Shown: one piece after another, positions 7,443-14,862 of the stretch
Layout: every line of letters begins with the position of its first letter
How positions within the stretch are numbered: position 1 is the first letter of the stretch
Origin: JBOGJI01 sp050747865
Lineage (GTDB): Bacteria; Acidobacteriota; Thermoanaerobaculia; Multivoradales; JAHEKO01
Assembly: GCA_050747865.1 (NCBI GenBank)
Contig: JBOGJI010000381.1
Coordinates: forward strand, 1-21,995
DNA: 21,995 bases
Direction: 5' to 3'
The notes under the pieces: model-generated
Seen by the model: only the letters and a program-made list of their open reading frames with translations
What the model was told of the DNA's origin: nothing
Databases searched by the model: none
Made by a program: the position numbers and the translations under genes

Positions 7443-8153
7443 CTAGAAGCGATAGCTCACCCCCAGCATCAACACCGGATAGACCCGGTAGTCCTTCGCC
7501 TCCTCCTCCAGGTCCGCCTCGTGCTCGGCGAGGGCCTCGTCGACGAGCTCGCGCAGGCCCGGGATCGCGTCGATCGGCAAGGTCGTGTGCAGCTCCGCCT
7601 CGACGTCCGGGGCGCTCTGGTAGTAGGCGCCGAGATCGAAGGTGACGGACCAACCGCTCGCGGCCGGACGGCGGGAGAAGCCGAGGCCGGCGTAGGGCAC
7701 GATCTCCTCCGGATCGAAGCGGGCCTCTAGCCTGCCCAGGTCGTCGGGGATGTCGACACCCGGCGGGATGTCCTCCGGGTCGATCCGATCGAGGAGCTGG
7801 TTCAGTGGCGCCTCGCCCGTGAGCTCCGTCTGGTTCAGCACGGCGCCGACGCTGAACCGGAAGCCCGAGCTGCCCGGGTGGACGTCGAGCAGCGCGGCCA
7901 GGTGGCCGAGGTCCAGCTCGCCGTCGTACTCGATACCGCTGGCTTCGAAATCCCGGCTCACCTGGCCGCCGAAGACACCGATCCGGGCCGCCAGATGGGG
8001 GGAGAACGGCACTCCCACCTGCGCTCCCAACCCTAACGTGCCTGCCGCGCCGCCGGCTGAAAAGCCTTGGCCCCACACGGCGGGAGCCAAGGCCAGGCAA
8101 ATGATCACGAAGGCAAGCGGCCGCAAGGCTCTCTTCGCTGACTGGTCGTTCAA
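7443..8153 (-). CDS. outer-membrane beta-barrel protein
   Basis: 236 residues. The TTG start at 8153 is supported by a strong GGAGGAGGG Shine-Dalgarno seven bases upstream. It is also supported by a signal peptide (hydrophobic LAFVIICLALAPAVWG, cleavage near residue 29). The mature chain has short amphipathic strands (HLAARIGVFGGQVSRDF, FRFSVGAVLN, VTFDLGAYYQS) and ends VLMLGVSYRF, the terminal Phe being the common BAM signal. A central acidic, proline-rich stretch (LDRIDPEDIPPGVDIPDD) and a Glu-rich segment (EHEADLEEEAKDY) are probably loops. The protein family is not recognised by name. It is divergent from ahcY across a 159-bp gap and may be co-transcribed with the downstream aminotransferase. 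Confidence 0.78.
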   Translation of the reverse strand: MNDQSAKRALRPLAFVIICLALAPAVWGQGFSAGGAAGTLGLGAQVGVPFSPHLAARIGVFGGQVSRDFEASGIEYDGELDLGHLAALLDVHPGSSGFRFSVGAVLNQTELTGEAPLNQLLDRIDPEDIPPGVDIPDDLGRLEARFDPEEIVPYAGLGFSRRPAASGWSVTFDLGAYYQSAPDVEAELHTTLPIDAIPGLRELVDEALAEHEADLEEEAKDYRVYPVLMLGVSYRF

Positions 8154-8312
8154 AGTGTCTCCCTCCTCCAGACGTTCCGCGCCGGATGCGGTCGGGCGCG
8201 GAGTCTGTCACAGGCTCACATGGCGGCGGACGTACCGGAACGATATCCTACGGGCGCGGCGCCTTAGCGCGCGCCTCCGATAACCTGGGATACAGACCGC
8301 GAGGAACCTTCC

Positions 8313-9836
8313 ATGTCCGCAACGCTCACCGAACCGACCCCGTCCGCCGCCGTCGAGCGGCTCCCGTTCAAGGTCCGCGACCTCGCGCTTGCCGAGGCCG
8401 GCCGCAAGGAGATCCGGCTCGCCGAGGAGGAGATGCCGGGTCTGATGGCCCTGCGCGAACGATACGGAGAGTCCCGGCCGCTCGAGGGCGCCCGCGTCAT
8501 GGGCTCGCTGCACATGACGGTGCAGACTGCGGTGCTGATCGAGACGCTCGCCCACCTCGGTGCCGACGTGCGGTGGGTCTCCTGCAACATCTTCTCGACC
8601 CAGGACCACGCCGCGGCCGCCGTGGTGGTCGGGCGCCCCGAAGCCGGCGGCACGCCGGAGGACCCGCGCGGCACGCCCGTGTTCGCCTGGAAAGGTGAGA
8701 CGCTCGAGGAATACTGGTGGTGCACTCGGGAGGCCCTGGTGTGGCCCGACAGGAAAGGGCCGGACCTGATCGTCGACGACGGCGGCGACGCCACCCTGTT
8801 CGTGCACAAGGCGCACGAGTTCGAGGCCGCCGGGCGGGTGCCCGAGTTCGACCCCGAGACCGAGCCCACCGAGTGGGGTGTCATCCTGGAGACGCTGCGC
8901 GAGGCCCTGGCCGAGCAGCCCGGTCACTGGACGGCCATCGCCGAGGGCGTGCGCGGCGTCTCGGAGGAGACCACCACCGGCGTCCACCGGCTCTACCAGA
9001 TGGCCCGCTCGGGCGAGCTCCTCTTCCCCGCCATCAACGTCAACGACTCGGTGACCAAGTCCAAGTTCGACAACGTCTACGGCTGCCGGCATTCGGTCAT
9101 CGACGGCCTCAACCGCGCCACCGACGTGATGATCGGCGGCAAGGTCGCCGTCGTCTGCGGCTACGGCGAGGTCGGCAAGGGGTGCGCCCAGGCGCTGCGC
9201 GGCCAGGGAGCGCGGGTCGTCGTCACCGAGATCGACCCCATCTGCGCCCTGCAGGCGGTGATGGAGGGCTACGAGGTCGCGACGCTCGAAGACCACGTGG
9301 AGACGGCCGACATCCTCATCACCGCCACCGGCAATCGCGACGTCCTCACGGTCGACCACATGGCGCGCATGAAGGACAAGGCGATCGTCGGCAACATCGG
9401 CCATTTCGACAACGAGATCGACATGGCCGGGCTGGAGCGCCTCGCTCGGGACGGCGAGGTCGAATGCTTCGAGATCAAGCCTCAGTACCACGAGTGGCGC
9501 TTCGCCGACGGCCACAGCGTGCTGGTGCTCTCCGCGGGGCGGCTCATGAACCTCGGCAACGCCACCGGCCACCCGAGCTTCGTGATGTCCACCTCGTTCG
9601 CCAACCAGGTGATCGCCCAGCTCGACCTCTGGCTCGACGCCCAGGGCAAGGAGAACCTCTCCGGCCAGCACTACGAGAAGCAGGTCTACCTGCTCCCCAA
9701 AGTGCTCGACGAGGAGGTGGCACGGCTGCACCTGGACAAGCTCGGCGTCAGGCTCACCCGCCTGACCGAAAAGCAGGCCGTCTACGTCGACGTGCCCGTG
9801 GACGGGCCCTACAAGAGCGAGCACTACCGCTACTAG
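8313..9836 (+). CDS. ahcY: adenosylhomocysteinase (S-adenosylhomocysteine hydrolase)
   Basis: 507 residues; ATG at 8313 after GAGGAA about nine bases upstream. The enzyme splits S-adenosylhomocysteine to adenosine and homocysteine, keeping the methylation cycle running. Visible landmarks are GSLHMTVQTAVLIETL, NIFSTQDHAAAA, the NAD-binding VCGYGEVGKGCAQALRG, AINVNDSVTKSKFDN with the conserved Lys, NIGHFDNEIDM, and the C-terminal Tyr (KSEHYRY). The GTPVFAWKG region is preceded by an insertion (VVVGRPEAGGTPEDP) as in the longer actinobacterial-type proteins of about 490 residues. The stop codon overlaps the GTG of the DUF456 gene. I looked for a SAH riboswitch in the 159-bp upstream gap and do not see its conserved core. 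Confidence 0.97.
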   Translation: MSATLTEPTPSAAVERLPFKVRDLALAEAGRKEIRLAEEEMPGLMALRERYGESRPLEGARVMGSLHMTVQTAVLIETLAHLGADVRWVSCNIFSTQDHAAAAVVVGRPEAGGTPEDPRGTPVFAWKGETLEEYWWCTREALVWPDRKGPDLIVDDGGDATLFVHKAHEFEAAGRVPEFDPETEPTEWGVILETLREALAEQPGHWTAIAEGVRGVSEETTTGVHRLYQMARSGELLFPAINVNDSVTKSKFDNVYGCRHSVIDGLNRATDVMIGGKVAVVCGYGEVGKGCAQALRGQGARVVVTEIDPICALQAVMEGYEVATLEDHVETADILITATGNRDVLTVDHMARMKDKAIVGNIGHFDNEIDMAGLERLARDGEVECFEIKPQYHEWRFADGHSVLVLSAGRLMNLGNATGHPSFVMSTSFANQVIAQLDLWLDAQGKENLSGQHYEKQVYLLPKVLDEEVARLHLDKLGVRLTRLTEKQAVYVDVPVDGPYKSEHYRY

Positions 9837-10315
9837 TGCCTGAAATCCTGATCGCCGGCGGCGCGATCCTGGTGGTGCTGGGGATCGCCGGCACGGTGCT
9901 CCCTCTGCTCCCCGGCCCGCCGCTCGTCTTCGGCGGCCTGCTGCTGGCGGCTTGGGGCGACGGCTTCGAGCGCGTCGGTTGGCCGGCGCTGATCCTGCTC
10001 GGCATGCTCACCGTCGCCGCCGAGGCGCTCGACTGGGTCGCCGGGGCGTGGGGTGCCCAGCGTGTGAAAGCGAGTCGAGTCGCCATCGTCGGAGCCGCCC
10101 TGGGCACCCTCGTCGGCATCGTCTTCGGCCTCCCTGGCCTCGTGCTCGGCCCCTTCCTGGGCGCCGTGGCCGGCGAGTGGATCGTCCTGCGCGACTGGCG
10201 CCGCGCCGGCACCGTCGGCTTCGGCACCTGGCTCGGCCTCCTCCTCGCCACCGCTGCCAAGATGGCCATCGTCTTCGCCATGGTCGGCCTCTTCACCCTG
10301 GCGTGGGTGATATAA
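9836..10315 (+). CDS. DUF456 family membrane protein
   Basis: 159 residues, about five hydrophobic segments (ILIAGGAILVVLGIAGTVLP, then LVFGGLLLAAWG, ALILLGMLTVAAEALDW, VAIVGAALGTLVGIVFG and MAIVFAMVGLFTLAWVI). The LPLLPGPPLVFGGLLL and the glycine-rich GLPGLVLGPFLGAVAGEWI motifs are characteristic of DUF456, an inner-membrane family of unknown function. The GTG start shares its first base with the last base of the ahcY stop (TAGTG), which implies translational coupling to ahcY. The last codons hold the TATAAC -10 element of the next gene. Assignment to the family is strong; role is unknown. Confidence 0.82.
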   Translation: MPEILIAGGAILVVLGIAGTVLPLLPGPPLVFGGLLLAAWGDGFERVGWPALILLGMLTVAAEALDWVAGAWGAQRVKASRVAIVGAALGTLVGIVFGLPGLVLGPFLGAVAGEWIVLRDWRRAGTVGFGTWLGLLLATAAKMAIVFAMVGLFTLAWVI

Positions 10316-10316
10316 C
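10311..10316 (+). promoter_or_regulatory. -10 element TATAAC for the MBL-fold hydrolase
   Basis: TATAAC overlaps the stop codon of the DUF456 gene. A start of transcription near 10323 would leave a leader of about 27 nt containing the strong Shine-Dalgarno AAGGAGGG (10337-10344). It also would place the upstream in-frame ATG at 10329 before the RBS, arguing for the start at 10350. Confidence 0.45.
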
Positions 10317-10349
10317 GATCCTCCGGAAATGCAGACAAGGAGGGTTGTC

Positions 10350-11240
10350 ATGCGTGCACTCGTCGTAGCCGGCCTGTTGTTCGTCACCGCTCCTCTTCTT
10401 GCCGTTGCGCAGGAGCCGGAAGAGGCGCCGCAGATCGAGAGTCAAGAGGTGGCCAAAGGGATCTACATGATCAGCGGTCAAGGAGGGAATCTCGGGGTGT
10501 CGATCGGGGAGGACGCCACCTTTCTGATCGACGATCAGTACGCGCCGCTGACGCCGGCGATCCAGGAGGCCATCCAGGAGCTCGGGGGTGGGGACGTGGA
10601 CTTCGTGCTCAACACGCACTTCCACGGGGACCACACCGGGGGCAACGAGAACTTCGGCGAGGCCGGCGCGCTCATCGTCGCGCACGACAACGTCCGCGCG
10701 CGCTTGACCAGCGAGCAGCTCGTCGCCTTCTTCGACATGCGGACGCCGGCGATGCCGAAGGCGGGCCTGCCGGTCGTGACCTTCAACGACGGCGTCACCT
10801 TCCATATCAACGGCGAGACGATCCACGCCTTCCACGTGCCCAACGCCCACACCGACGGCGACTCGATCGTCCATTTCCGCAACGCCGACGTCTTCCACAT
10901 GGGCGACGTGCTCTTCGCGGGTATGTACCCCTTCATCGACGTCGGCAGCGGCGGCTCCATCGACGGCGTGATCGCGGCGCTCGAGAAGGCTCTCGAGCAC
11001 AGCCGGGCGGAGACCCGATTCATCCCCGGCCACGGCCCGCTCATCGGCCAGGCGGAAGTGAAGGGACAGGTGGAGATGCTGCGCACCGTGCGCGACCGGG
11101 TCGCCCGGCTCAAGAGTGAGGGCAAGAGCCTGGAGGAAGTGAAGGCTGCCGAGCCCACCGCCGACCTCGACGAGACGTGGGGCGGCGGCTTCATCAAGGG
11201 TCCGGACCTCGTCACTTTCGTCTACGAGAGCCTGCCCTGA
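10350..11240 (+). CDS. secreted metallo-beta-lactamase-fold hydrolase
   Basis: 296 residues. ATG 10350 is preferred over the in-frame ATG 10329 because AAGGAGGG sits five bases before it and the protein then begins with a clean signal peptide (MRALVVAGLLFVTAPLLAVA, cleavage before QEPEE). The metal-binding motif NTHFHGDHTGGNENF (HxHxDH) is followed by NAHTDGDSIVHF, the HMGDVLFAG segment and FIPGHGPL, giving a full two-zinc MBL-fold site. The position of the His ligands resembles periplasmic subclass-B-like or quinoprotein-relay proteins rather than glyoxalase II. Whether it hydrolyses beta-lactams cannot be told. It has its own promoter but could also be reached by read-through from ahcY. Confidence 0.88.
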   Translation: MRALVVAGLLFVTAPLLAVAQEPEEAPQIESQEVAKGIYMISGQGGNLGVSIGEDATFLIDDQYAPLTPAIQEAIQELGGGDVDFVLNTHFHGDHTGGNENFGEAGALIVAHDNVRARLTSEQLVAFFDMRTPAMPKAGLPVVTFNDGVTFHINGETIHAFHVPNAHTDGDSIVHFRNADVFHMGDVLFAGMYPFIDVGSGGSIDGVIAALEKALEHSRAETRFIPGHGPLIGQAEVKGQVEMLRTVRDRVARLKSEGKSLEEVKAAEPTADLDETWGGGFIKGPDLVTFVYESLP

Positions 11241-11254
11241 GCCCGGCACCGTGC

Positions 11255-11260
11255 TAGGCT
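11255..11260 (+). promoter_or_regulatory. extended -10 (TGCTAGGCT) upstream of the Uma2 gene
   Basis: TG at 11252-11253, one base, then TAGGCT forms an extended -10. The ATG at 11274 follows after 13 bases and has no Shine-Dalgarno, so the mRNA would have a leader of only a few bases. The gap after the MBL-fold gene is 33 bp. Confidence 0.4.
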
Positions 11261-11273
11261 TTCATCCCACGCC

Positions 11274-11882
11274 ATGGCGCAGATCGCGATCTCCAGCCCG
11301 GTGCCGCTGAGCCTCCAGCTCGGAGACGCGCTGCGCCTGTCGGACGAAGAGCTCTTCGAGCTGTGCGCGCGGAATCGGGACCTGCGCATCGAGCGAACCG
11401 CGGAGGGGGACCTGATCGTGATGAGTCCGGCGGGGGGAGAGAGCAGCCACCACAACGCGGAGATCGTCTACTCGCTCACGGCTTGGGCGAAGGGAGATGG
11501 TACCGGGGTCGTCTTCGACTCCTCGGGCGGCTTTCTCCTTCCAAACGGTGCCATGCGCTCCCCGGACGCGGCCTGGGTCTTGCGCTCACGGCTGGATGCG
11601 GTGCCGGAAAGCCAACGGAAGAGATTCCTGCCTCTGTGCCCTGACTTCGTGATCGAGCTACGCTCGCCGTCGGACCGGCTCGCCGACGTCCAGGCAAAGA
11701 TGGAGGAGTACCGGGACAATGGAGCGCGGCTCGGCTGGCTGATCGACCCCGTGGAGCAGCGAGTCCACGTCTACCGCCCCGAGCAGCCAGTGGATGTCCT
11801 GGGCCAGCCTTCCGAAATCTCCGGCGATCCAGAGCTCCCCGATTTCGTCCTCGACCTGCGTCCCGTCTGGGAACCCCTCTGA
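11274..11882 (+). CDS. Uma2 family (DUF820) restriction-endonuclease-fold protein
   Basis: 202 residues, the usual size of this PD-(D/E)xK-fold family, which is expanded in cyanobacteria and found in many GC-rich phyla. Visible motifs are LSDEELFELCARN, the Glu of LRIERTAEGDLIVMSP, SPDAAWV (Asp98), PDFVIELRSPSD (Glu128), and KMEEYRDNGARLGWLIDP with Lys142 of the terminal helix. DNA cleavage is assumed from fold; biological role is not established. It stands alone between the MBL-fold gene and the MATE exporter, with no methylase or partner in sight. I see no sign that it belongs to a defence cluster. Confidence 0.87.
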   Translation: MAQIAISSPVPLSLQLGDALRLSDEELFELCARNRDLRIERTAEGDLIVMSPAGGESSHHNAEIVYSLTAWAKGDGTGVVFDSSGGFLLPNGAMRSPDAAWVLRSRLDAVPESQRKRFLPLCPDFVIELRSPSDRLADVQAKMEEYRDNGARLGWLIDPVEQRVHVYRPEQPVDVLGQPSEISGDPELPDFVLDLRPVWEPL

Positions 11883-11924
11883 CTCGCGGCCGGTGGCCGC
11901 GCTCGCTTCGCGACGCGGCTCCCG

Positions 11925-11930
11925 TACAAT
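11925..11930 (+). promoter_or_regulatory. -10 element TACAAT for the MATE exporter
   Basis: TACAAT lies 36 bp before the GTG at 11967 in an 84-bp gap. The predicted leader is about 30 nt. No clear -35 box is present at the standard spacing. Confidence 0.4.
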
Positions 11931-11966
11931 GCGCGGCTCCGCCCACTGCAGGGCGAAACCCGCGCC

Positions 11967-13352
11967 GTGACCTCCGCTACCCCTCATCGTCTACGCCGCG
12001 AAACCGGCTCTCTCCTACGGCTCGCCGGACCTTTGGTCGCCGGGCAGGTGGCCACGCTGGCGATGAGCTTCGTAGACACCGTGATGGCGGGGCGGCTGTC
12101 CGCCGAGGCGCTCGCCGCCGTGGCGCTGGGGGGCGCGGTCTGGACCAGCCTGTTTCTCTTCGTCATCGGCACGCTGTCGGCGCTGTCGCCCTCGGTCGCG
12201 CATCTCGCCGGCGCCGGGGACTTCCCCGCCGTCGCGCCGGCGGTGCGGCAGACGGGGTGGATCGGAGCCGGTCTGGGCGCCCTCGCTATCCTCGTTCTGG
12301 CTCGGGCGGAAGGGCTTCTTGCGCTGTTCGACGTACAGCCGGAGGTGCTGCCGCTGGCCGACGGGTATCTCGACGCGCTCGCCTGGGGGGTTCCCGGGAT
12401 CGTGTTCTACATGGTGCTGCGCTACCTGTCCGAGGGTCTGGCGCACACCAGGCCGGTCCTCTACATCGGCCTGCTCGGGCTGCCGGTCAATGTCGTCGGC
12501 AACTGGATCCTGATGTACGGCAAGCTGGGCGCTCCCGCCCTCGGCGCGATCGGTTGCGGCTACGCCACGGCGATCGTCTTCTCCATCCAGGGCCTGGCGA
12601 TGGCCGCCTATGTCACACGCTCCGGCGTCTTCGATCGGGTGCGGCCGCTGCTGCGCTGGGCGCCTCCGGACCGCCGGGCCGTCGGCGAGCTGCTGTGGAT
12701 CGGCGTGCCGATCGGGGTGGCCCTGTTCCTGGAAGTGAGCCTGTTCGCGACCGTGGCTCTGCTCATGGCCTCCTTCGGCACCATCGCGGTGGCCGCCCAC
12801 CAGATCGCGTTCAACTTCTGCGCCCTGACCTTCATGGTGCCGCTCGGCATCTCCATGGCCACGACGGTGCGCGTCGGGTACGCGGCCGGCAGACGCGACG
12901 CGGCGGGAGTCCGGCACGCCGGCTGGATCGGGATCGGGCTGGCGATGGCCGTACAGACCCTCACCGCGGCGGTCATGCTGGCGGCGCCCGGATGGATCGC
13001 CCGCGTCTACACGGCGGACGTGCAGGTACGGGCGGTGGCGGTGCAGTTCCTGATGCTCGCTGCCCTGTTCCAGCTCTCCGACGGCGCCCAGGTCAGCGCC
13101 TCGGGGGCGCTGCGGGGTTTGAAGGACACGCGGGTGCCGATGGGCATCACCGTGGTGGCCTATTGGCTCGTCGGGCTGCCGGCGGGGTACCTCCTGGGGC
13201 TGCGCACCGGCCTCGGGCCCCGGGGTCTGTGGTGCGGCTTCATCGGCGGCCTGACGGTCGCCGCGGTGCTGTTGATCCGGCGCTTCCACCGGCAAGCTCG
13301 TCCGGACGCGCGGGAGCCGTCCGCTATCATCGAAGCCGGACAGCGATCATGA
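11967..13352 (+). CDS. MATE family multidrug efflux transporter (NorM-like)
   Basis: 461 residues with about twelve hydrophobic segments, the family norm. The N-terminal motif LAGPLVAGQVATLAMSFVDT then VMAGRLSAEALAAVALG is the classic NorM signature, and the second half repeats it (LLWIGVPIGVALFLEVSLFA). Such inner-membrane antiporters export cationic drugs or metabolites using a sodium or proton gradient. GTG at 11967 is chosen because the frame opens there and the preceding residues are out of frame. The last codons overlap a 34-residue membrane ORF (ATGA). Substrate is not predictable. Confidence 0.92.
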   Translation: MTSATPHRLRRETGSLLRLAGPLVAGQVATLAMSFVDTVMAGRLSAEALAAVALGGAVWTSLFLFVIGTLSALSPSVAHLAGAGDFPAVAPAVRQTGWIGAGLGALAILVLARAEGLLALFDVQPEVLPLADGYLDALAWGVPGIVFYMVLRYLSEGLAHTRPVLYIGLLGLPVNVVGNWILMYGKLGAPALGAIGCGYATAIVFSIQGLAMAAYVTRSGVFDRVRPLLRWAPPDRRAVGELLWIGVPIGVALFLEVSLFATVALLMASFGTIAVAAHQIAFNFCALTFMVPLGISMATTVRVGYAAGRRDAAGVRHAGWIGIGLAMAVQTLTAAVMLAAPGWIARVYTADVQVRAVAVQFLMLAALFQLSDGAQVSASGALRGLKDTRVPMGITVVAYWLVGLPAGYLLGLRTGLGPRGLWCGFIGGLTVAAVLLIRRFHRQARPDAREPSAIIEAGQRS

Positions 13353-13453
13353 GCGAGGCACCTCCCCCGCCGCGCATCGCAGCCCGGGTCGCGATCATCC
13401 TCCTGCTCTTGGTGATCGCGGCGCTCGGCTACGCCTGGGTGCTCTGGCAGTAG
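13349..13453 (+). CDS. 34-residue single-pass membrane microprotein
   Basis: The ATG at 13349 overlaps the MATE stop (ATGA). The product has a short proline-rich N-terminus (MSEAPPPPRIAAR) and one hydrophobic helix (VAIILLLLVIAALGYAWVLW) ending at Gln. It resembles tiny transporter-associated membrane peptides such as those known beside some efflux pumps, though no family is recognised. Only 10 bp separate its stop from the stop of the convergent orphan gene. Evidence is the overlap and hydrophobic profile only. Confidence 0.5.
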   Translation: MSEAPPPPRIAARVAIILLLLVIAALGYAWVLWQ

Positions 13454-13463
13454 AAGGGACCCC

Positions 13464-14219
13464 TCACTTGACCAGCCACTGCCACGCCGGGTCGGTACCG
13501 CTGTAACCGCGCACCAGGTCGACCCAGCCGAGGCCGGGGAGACGGATGCTCTCTTTGTAGACCTCCGAATACGGCACGCCGGTCTCCTCGGCGGCCCGCC
13601 GGATCGCGGCTTCCATCTCGTCGCGCTCGGCGTCGGGAGCGACAAGCTCGCTGAGCCGTTGCATGAAGGCCAGGTACGCCGGCGGAATGCCGCCCGGCAC
13701 ACCGCCACCACCGCTGCCGCCCGCCCCCTCCACCTGCCACGCCACGCCCCAGCCCGGCGCGCCGGCGCCGCGCAGATAGTCCACGGTGAAGGTCCCCTGC
13801 TCCGAGGTGAAGCTCATCTTGTCGCCCTGGACCCAGTGGATCTCGTGGCCGAAGGCCTCCATCTGGGGACGTATGTAGCGGTTGAACCAGTCCCCGAGGG
13901 CCTGCTTGTCCTCGCCGGGAGGTGGAGGGGCGTTGCGGACGGCGTGGGCGAAGGCGTCCTTGGCACTCTTCCACGGATTCTGCGGACGAGCGAAATTGAA
14001 GCCCTCGAAGGGTATCGCCTGTTGCGAGCCCGACGGCGGTGCAAACTCCCCTCGGACGGCACCGGTCGACGCGCGGTGGCGCGGTATCGCCAGCTCCGCG
14101 GGGACGCTCCCTCCCCCGGCCGGGGAGGCTGTGTCGATCCTCTGTCCCGACCCCGAGCCCCCCTGGAGGCCCGGTAGCCGACCTGTCGCGGATGGGGTGA
14201 TTGGGGAAGTTGACGACAT
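13464..14219 (-). CDS. unrecognised two-domain protein with disordered N-terminus
   Basis: 251 residues from ATG 14219, preceded by GAGGGCAGGA; a longer form from ATG 14261 (265 residues) is possible, but the predicted transcription start falls on that codon. There is no signal peptide or membrane segment. The first 75 residues or so are Ser/Gly/Pro-rich and probably unstructured. A central block (NPWKSAKDAFAHAVRN, DWFNRYIRPQMEAFGHEIHW, then FTSEQGTFTVDYLRG) is followed by a glycine linker (EGAGGSGGGGVPGG). A helical C-terminal block comes last (YLAFMQRLSELVAPDAERDE, RRAAEETGVPYSEVYKESIR, ending DPAWQWLVK). I do not recognise either block. The layout of disordered leader plus two modules joined by a Gly linker is reminiscent of exported cargo, but this is speculation. 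Confidence 0.7.
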   Translation of the reverse strand: MSSTSPITPSATGRLPGLQGGSGSGQRIDTASPAGGGSVPAELAIPRHRASTGAVRGEFAPPSGSQQAIPFEGFNFARPQNPWKSAKDAFAHAVRNAPPPPGEDKQALGDWFNRYIRPQMEAFGHEIHWVQGDKMSFTSEQGTFTVDYLRGAGAPGWGVAWQVEGAGGSGGGGVPGGIPPAYLAFMQRLSELVAPDAERDEMEAAIRRAAEETGVPYSEVYKESIRLPGLGWVDLVRGYSGTDPAWQWLVK

Positions 14220-14264
14220 GATCCTGCCCTCGCTGGTTCTCACGTATTCCACTCTTCGCATGTG

Positions 14265-14294
14265 AGTATATCACAGACCCTTGGGCCACCACAA
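14265..14294 (-). promoter_or_regulatory. promoter of the orphan two-domain gene (-35 TTGTGG, -10 TATACT)
   Basis: On the minus strand TTGTGG (14289-14294) and TATACT (14265-14270) are separated by 18 bp. The predicted start near 14258 gives a leader of about 40 nt to the ATG at 14219. The -35 box touches the edge of the 31-bp palindrome. Confidence 0.5.
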
Positions 14295-14324
14295 AGGGGA
14301 CACGCAAAATTTGTGTGTCCCCTT
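14294..14324. repeat. 31-bp near-perfect palindrome, REP-like, between folA and the orphan gene
   Basis: Outer arms AAGGGGACAC and GTGTCCCCTT are exact inverted copies, and pairing continues inward through CAAA/TTTG with a single G-T position (304/314) around a one-base centre. On the minus strand the first bases of the palindrome form part of the TAA stop of folA. It can form a strong hairpin in RNA and may end folA transcription, although no long T-run follows. Palindromes with GGGGACA arms are common dispersed repeats near REP-associated Y1 transposases in other genomes; only one copy is present here. Confidence 0.6.
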
Positions 14325-14862
14325 ACAGGCGCTCGCGGTCCCAGATCTCGAAGCGGAAGGGATAGGCGTGCCGGTCGTCGGCGGGGTGCTCGTCGCGCCC
14401 GGTCAAGCACCAGTGGCCCCAGTCGAAGCCGGGGAAGCGGATATCGCCGTCCACGGCGGCGTCGATGCGGGTGAGATAGATCCGCTCGGCCCGCGGCAGC
14501 GCCGCGCTGTAGAGGCGGGCTCCGCCGGCGACGAACGCTTCGGTCTCGCCCCGGCTCGCCGCCAGGGACAGCGCCCCGCTCAACGACGGCATCAGCTCGA
14601 CCTCGGCCGGAAGCTTCGGCCGGCCGCGGGAGACCACCATCATCTTCCTTCCGGGCAGGGCGCGGCCTATCGACTCCCAGGTGCGGCGGCCGACGATCAG
14701 GTGGTGGCCCATGGTCAGCCGCTTGAAATGCTTGAGGTCATCGGGCAGGTGCCAAGGCAGGCGGCTGCCGCGTCCGATGACCCGGTCCTCGGCCCAGGCG
14801 ACGATGATGGAGACCCGCATCGACCGGGAAACGTCTGCGGCCGCTTCCAAAGGAACGCTCAT
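14323..14862 (-). CDS. folA: dihydrofolate reductase
   Basis: 179 residues from ATG 14862, which overlaps the thyA stop (ATGA). An internal ATG at 14820 gives a 165-residue protein starting MRVSIIVAWAEDRVIG, the canonical family beginning, so the true start may be there. The enzyme regenerates tetrahydrofolate with NADPH. Landmarks are GRGSRLPWHLPDDLKHFKRL (Trp and Asp of the active site), LIVGRRTWESIG, MMVVSRG, VAGGARLYSAALPRAERIYL and DGDIRFPGFDW. The stop codon sits on the edge of the 31-bp palindrome. Pairing with thyA is functional because ThyA produces the dihydrofolate that this enzyme recycles. The frame upstream of 14862 is a shadow of thyA. Confidence 0.93.
   Translation of the reverse strand: MSVPLEAAADVSRSMRVSIIVAWAEDRVIGRGSRLPWHLPDDLKHFKRLTMGHHLIVGRRTWESIGRALPGRKMMVVSRGRPKLPAEVELMPSLSGALSLAASRGETEAFVAGGARLYSAALPRAERIYLTRIDAAVDGDIRFPGFDWGHWCLTGRDEHPADDRHAYPFRFEIWDRERL

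Noticed and set aside
8154..8312. SAH riboswitch upstream of ahcY
   Set aside because: The conserved GAGGAGCGCUGC-type core and paired GCAGGCUCG element are not present. Only a GC-rich hairpin-like stretch is seen.
8208..9824. A 538-codon minus-strand open frame opposite ahcY
   Set aside because: Composition (Val/His/Leu/Asp-rich repeats) is the antisense shadow of a certain ahcY; no domain is seen.
10329..10349. Upstream in-frame ATG for the MBL-fold hydrolase
   Set aside because: The ATG at 10329 precedes the AAGGAGGG ribosome-binding site, whereas ATG 10350 follows it and starts a clean signal peptide.
11274..11882. Uma2 protein as part of a defence or restriction system
   Set aside because: No methylase, helicase or other defence gene is nearby; neighbours are a hydrolase and an exporter.
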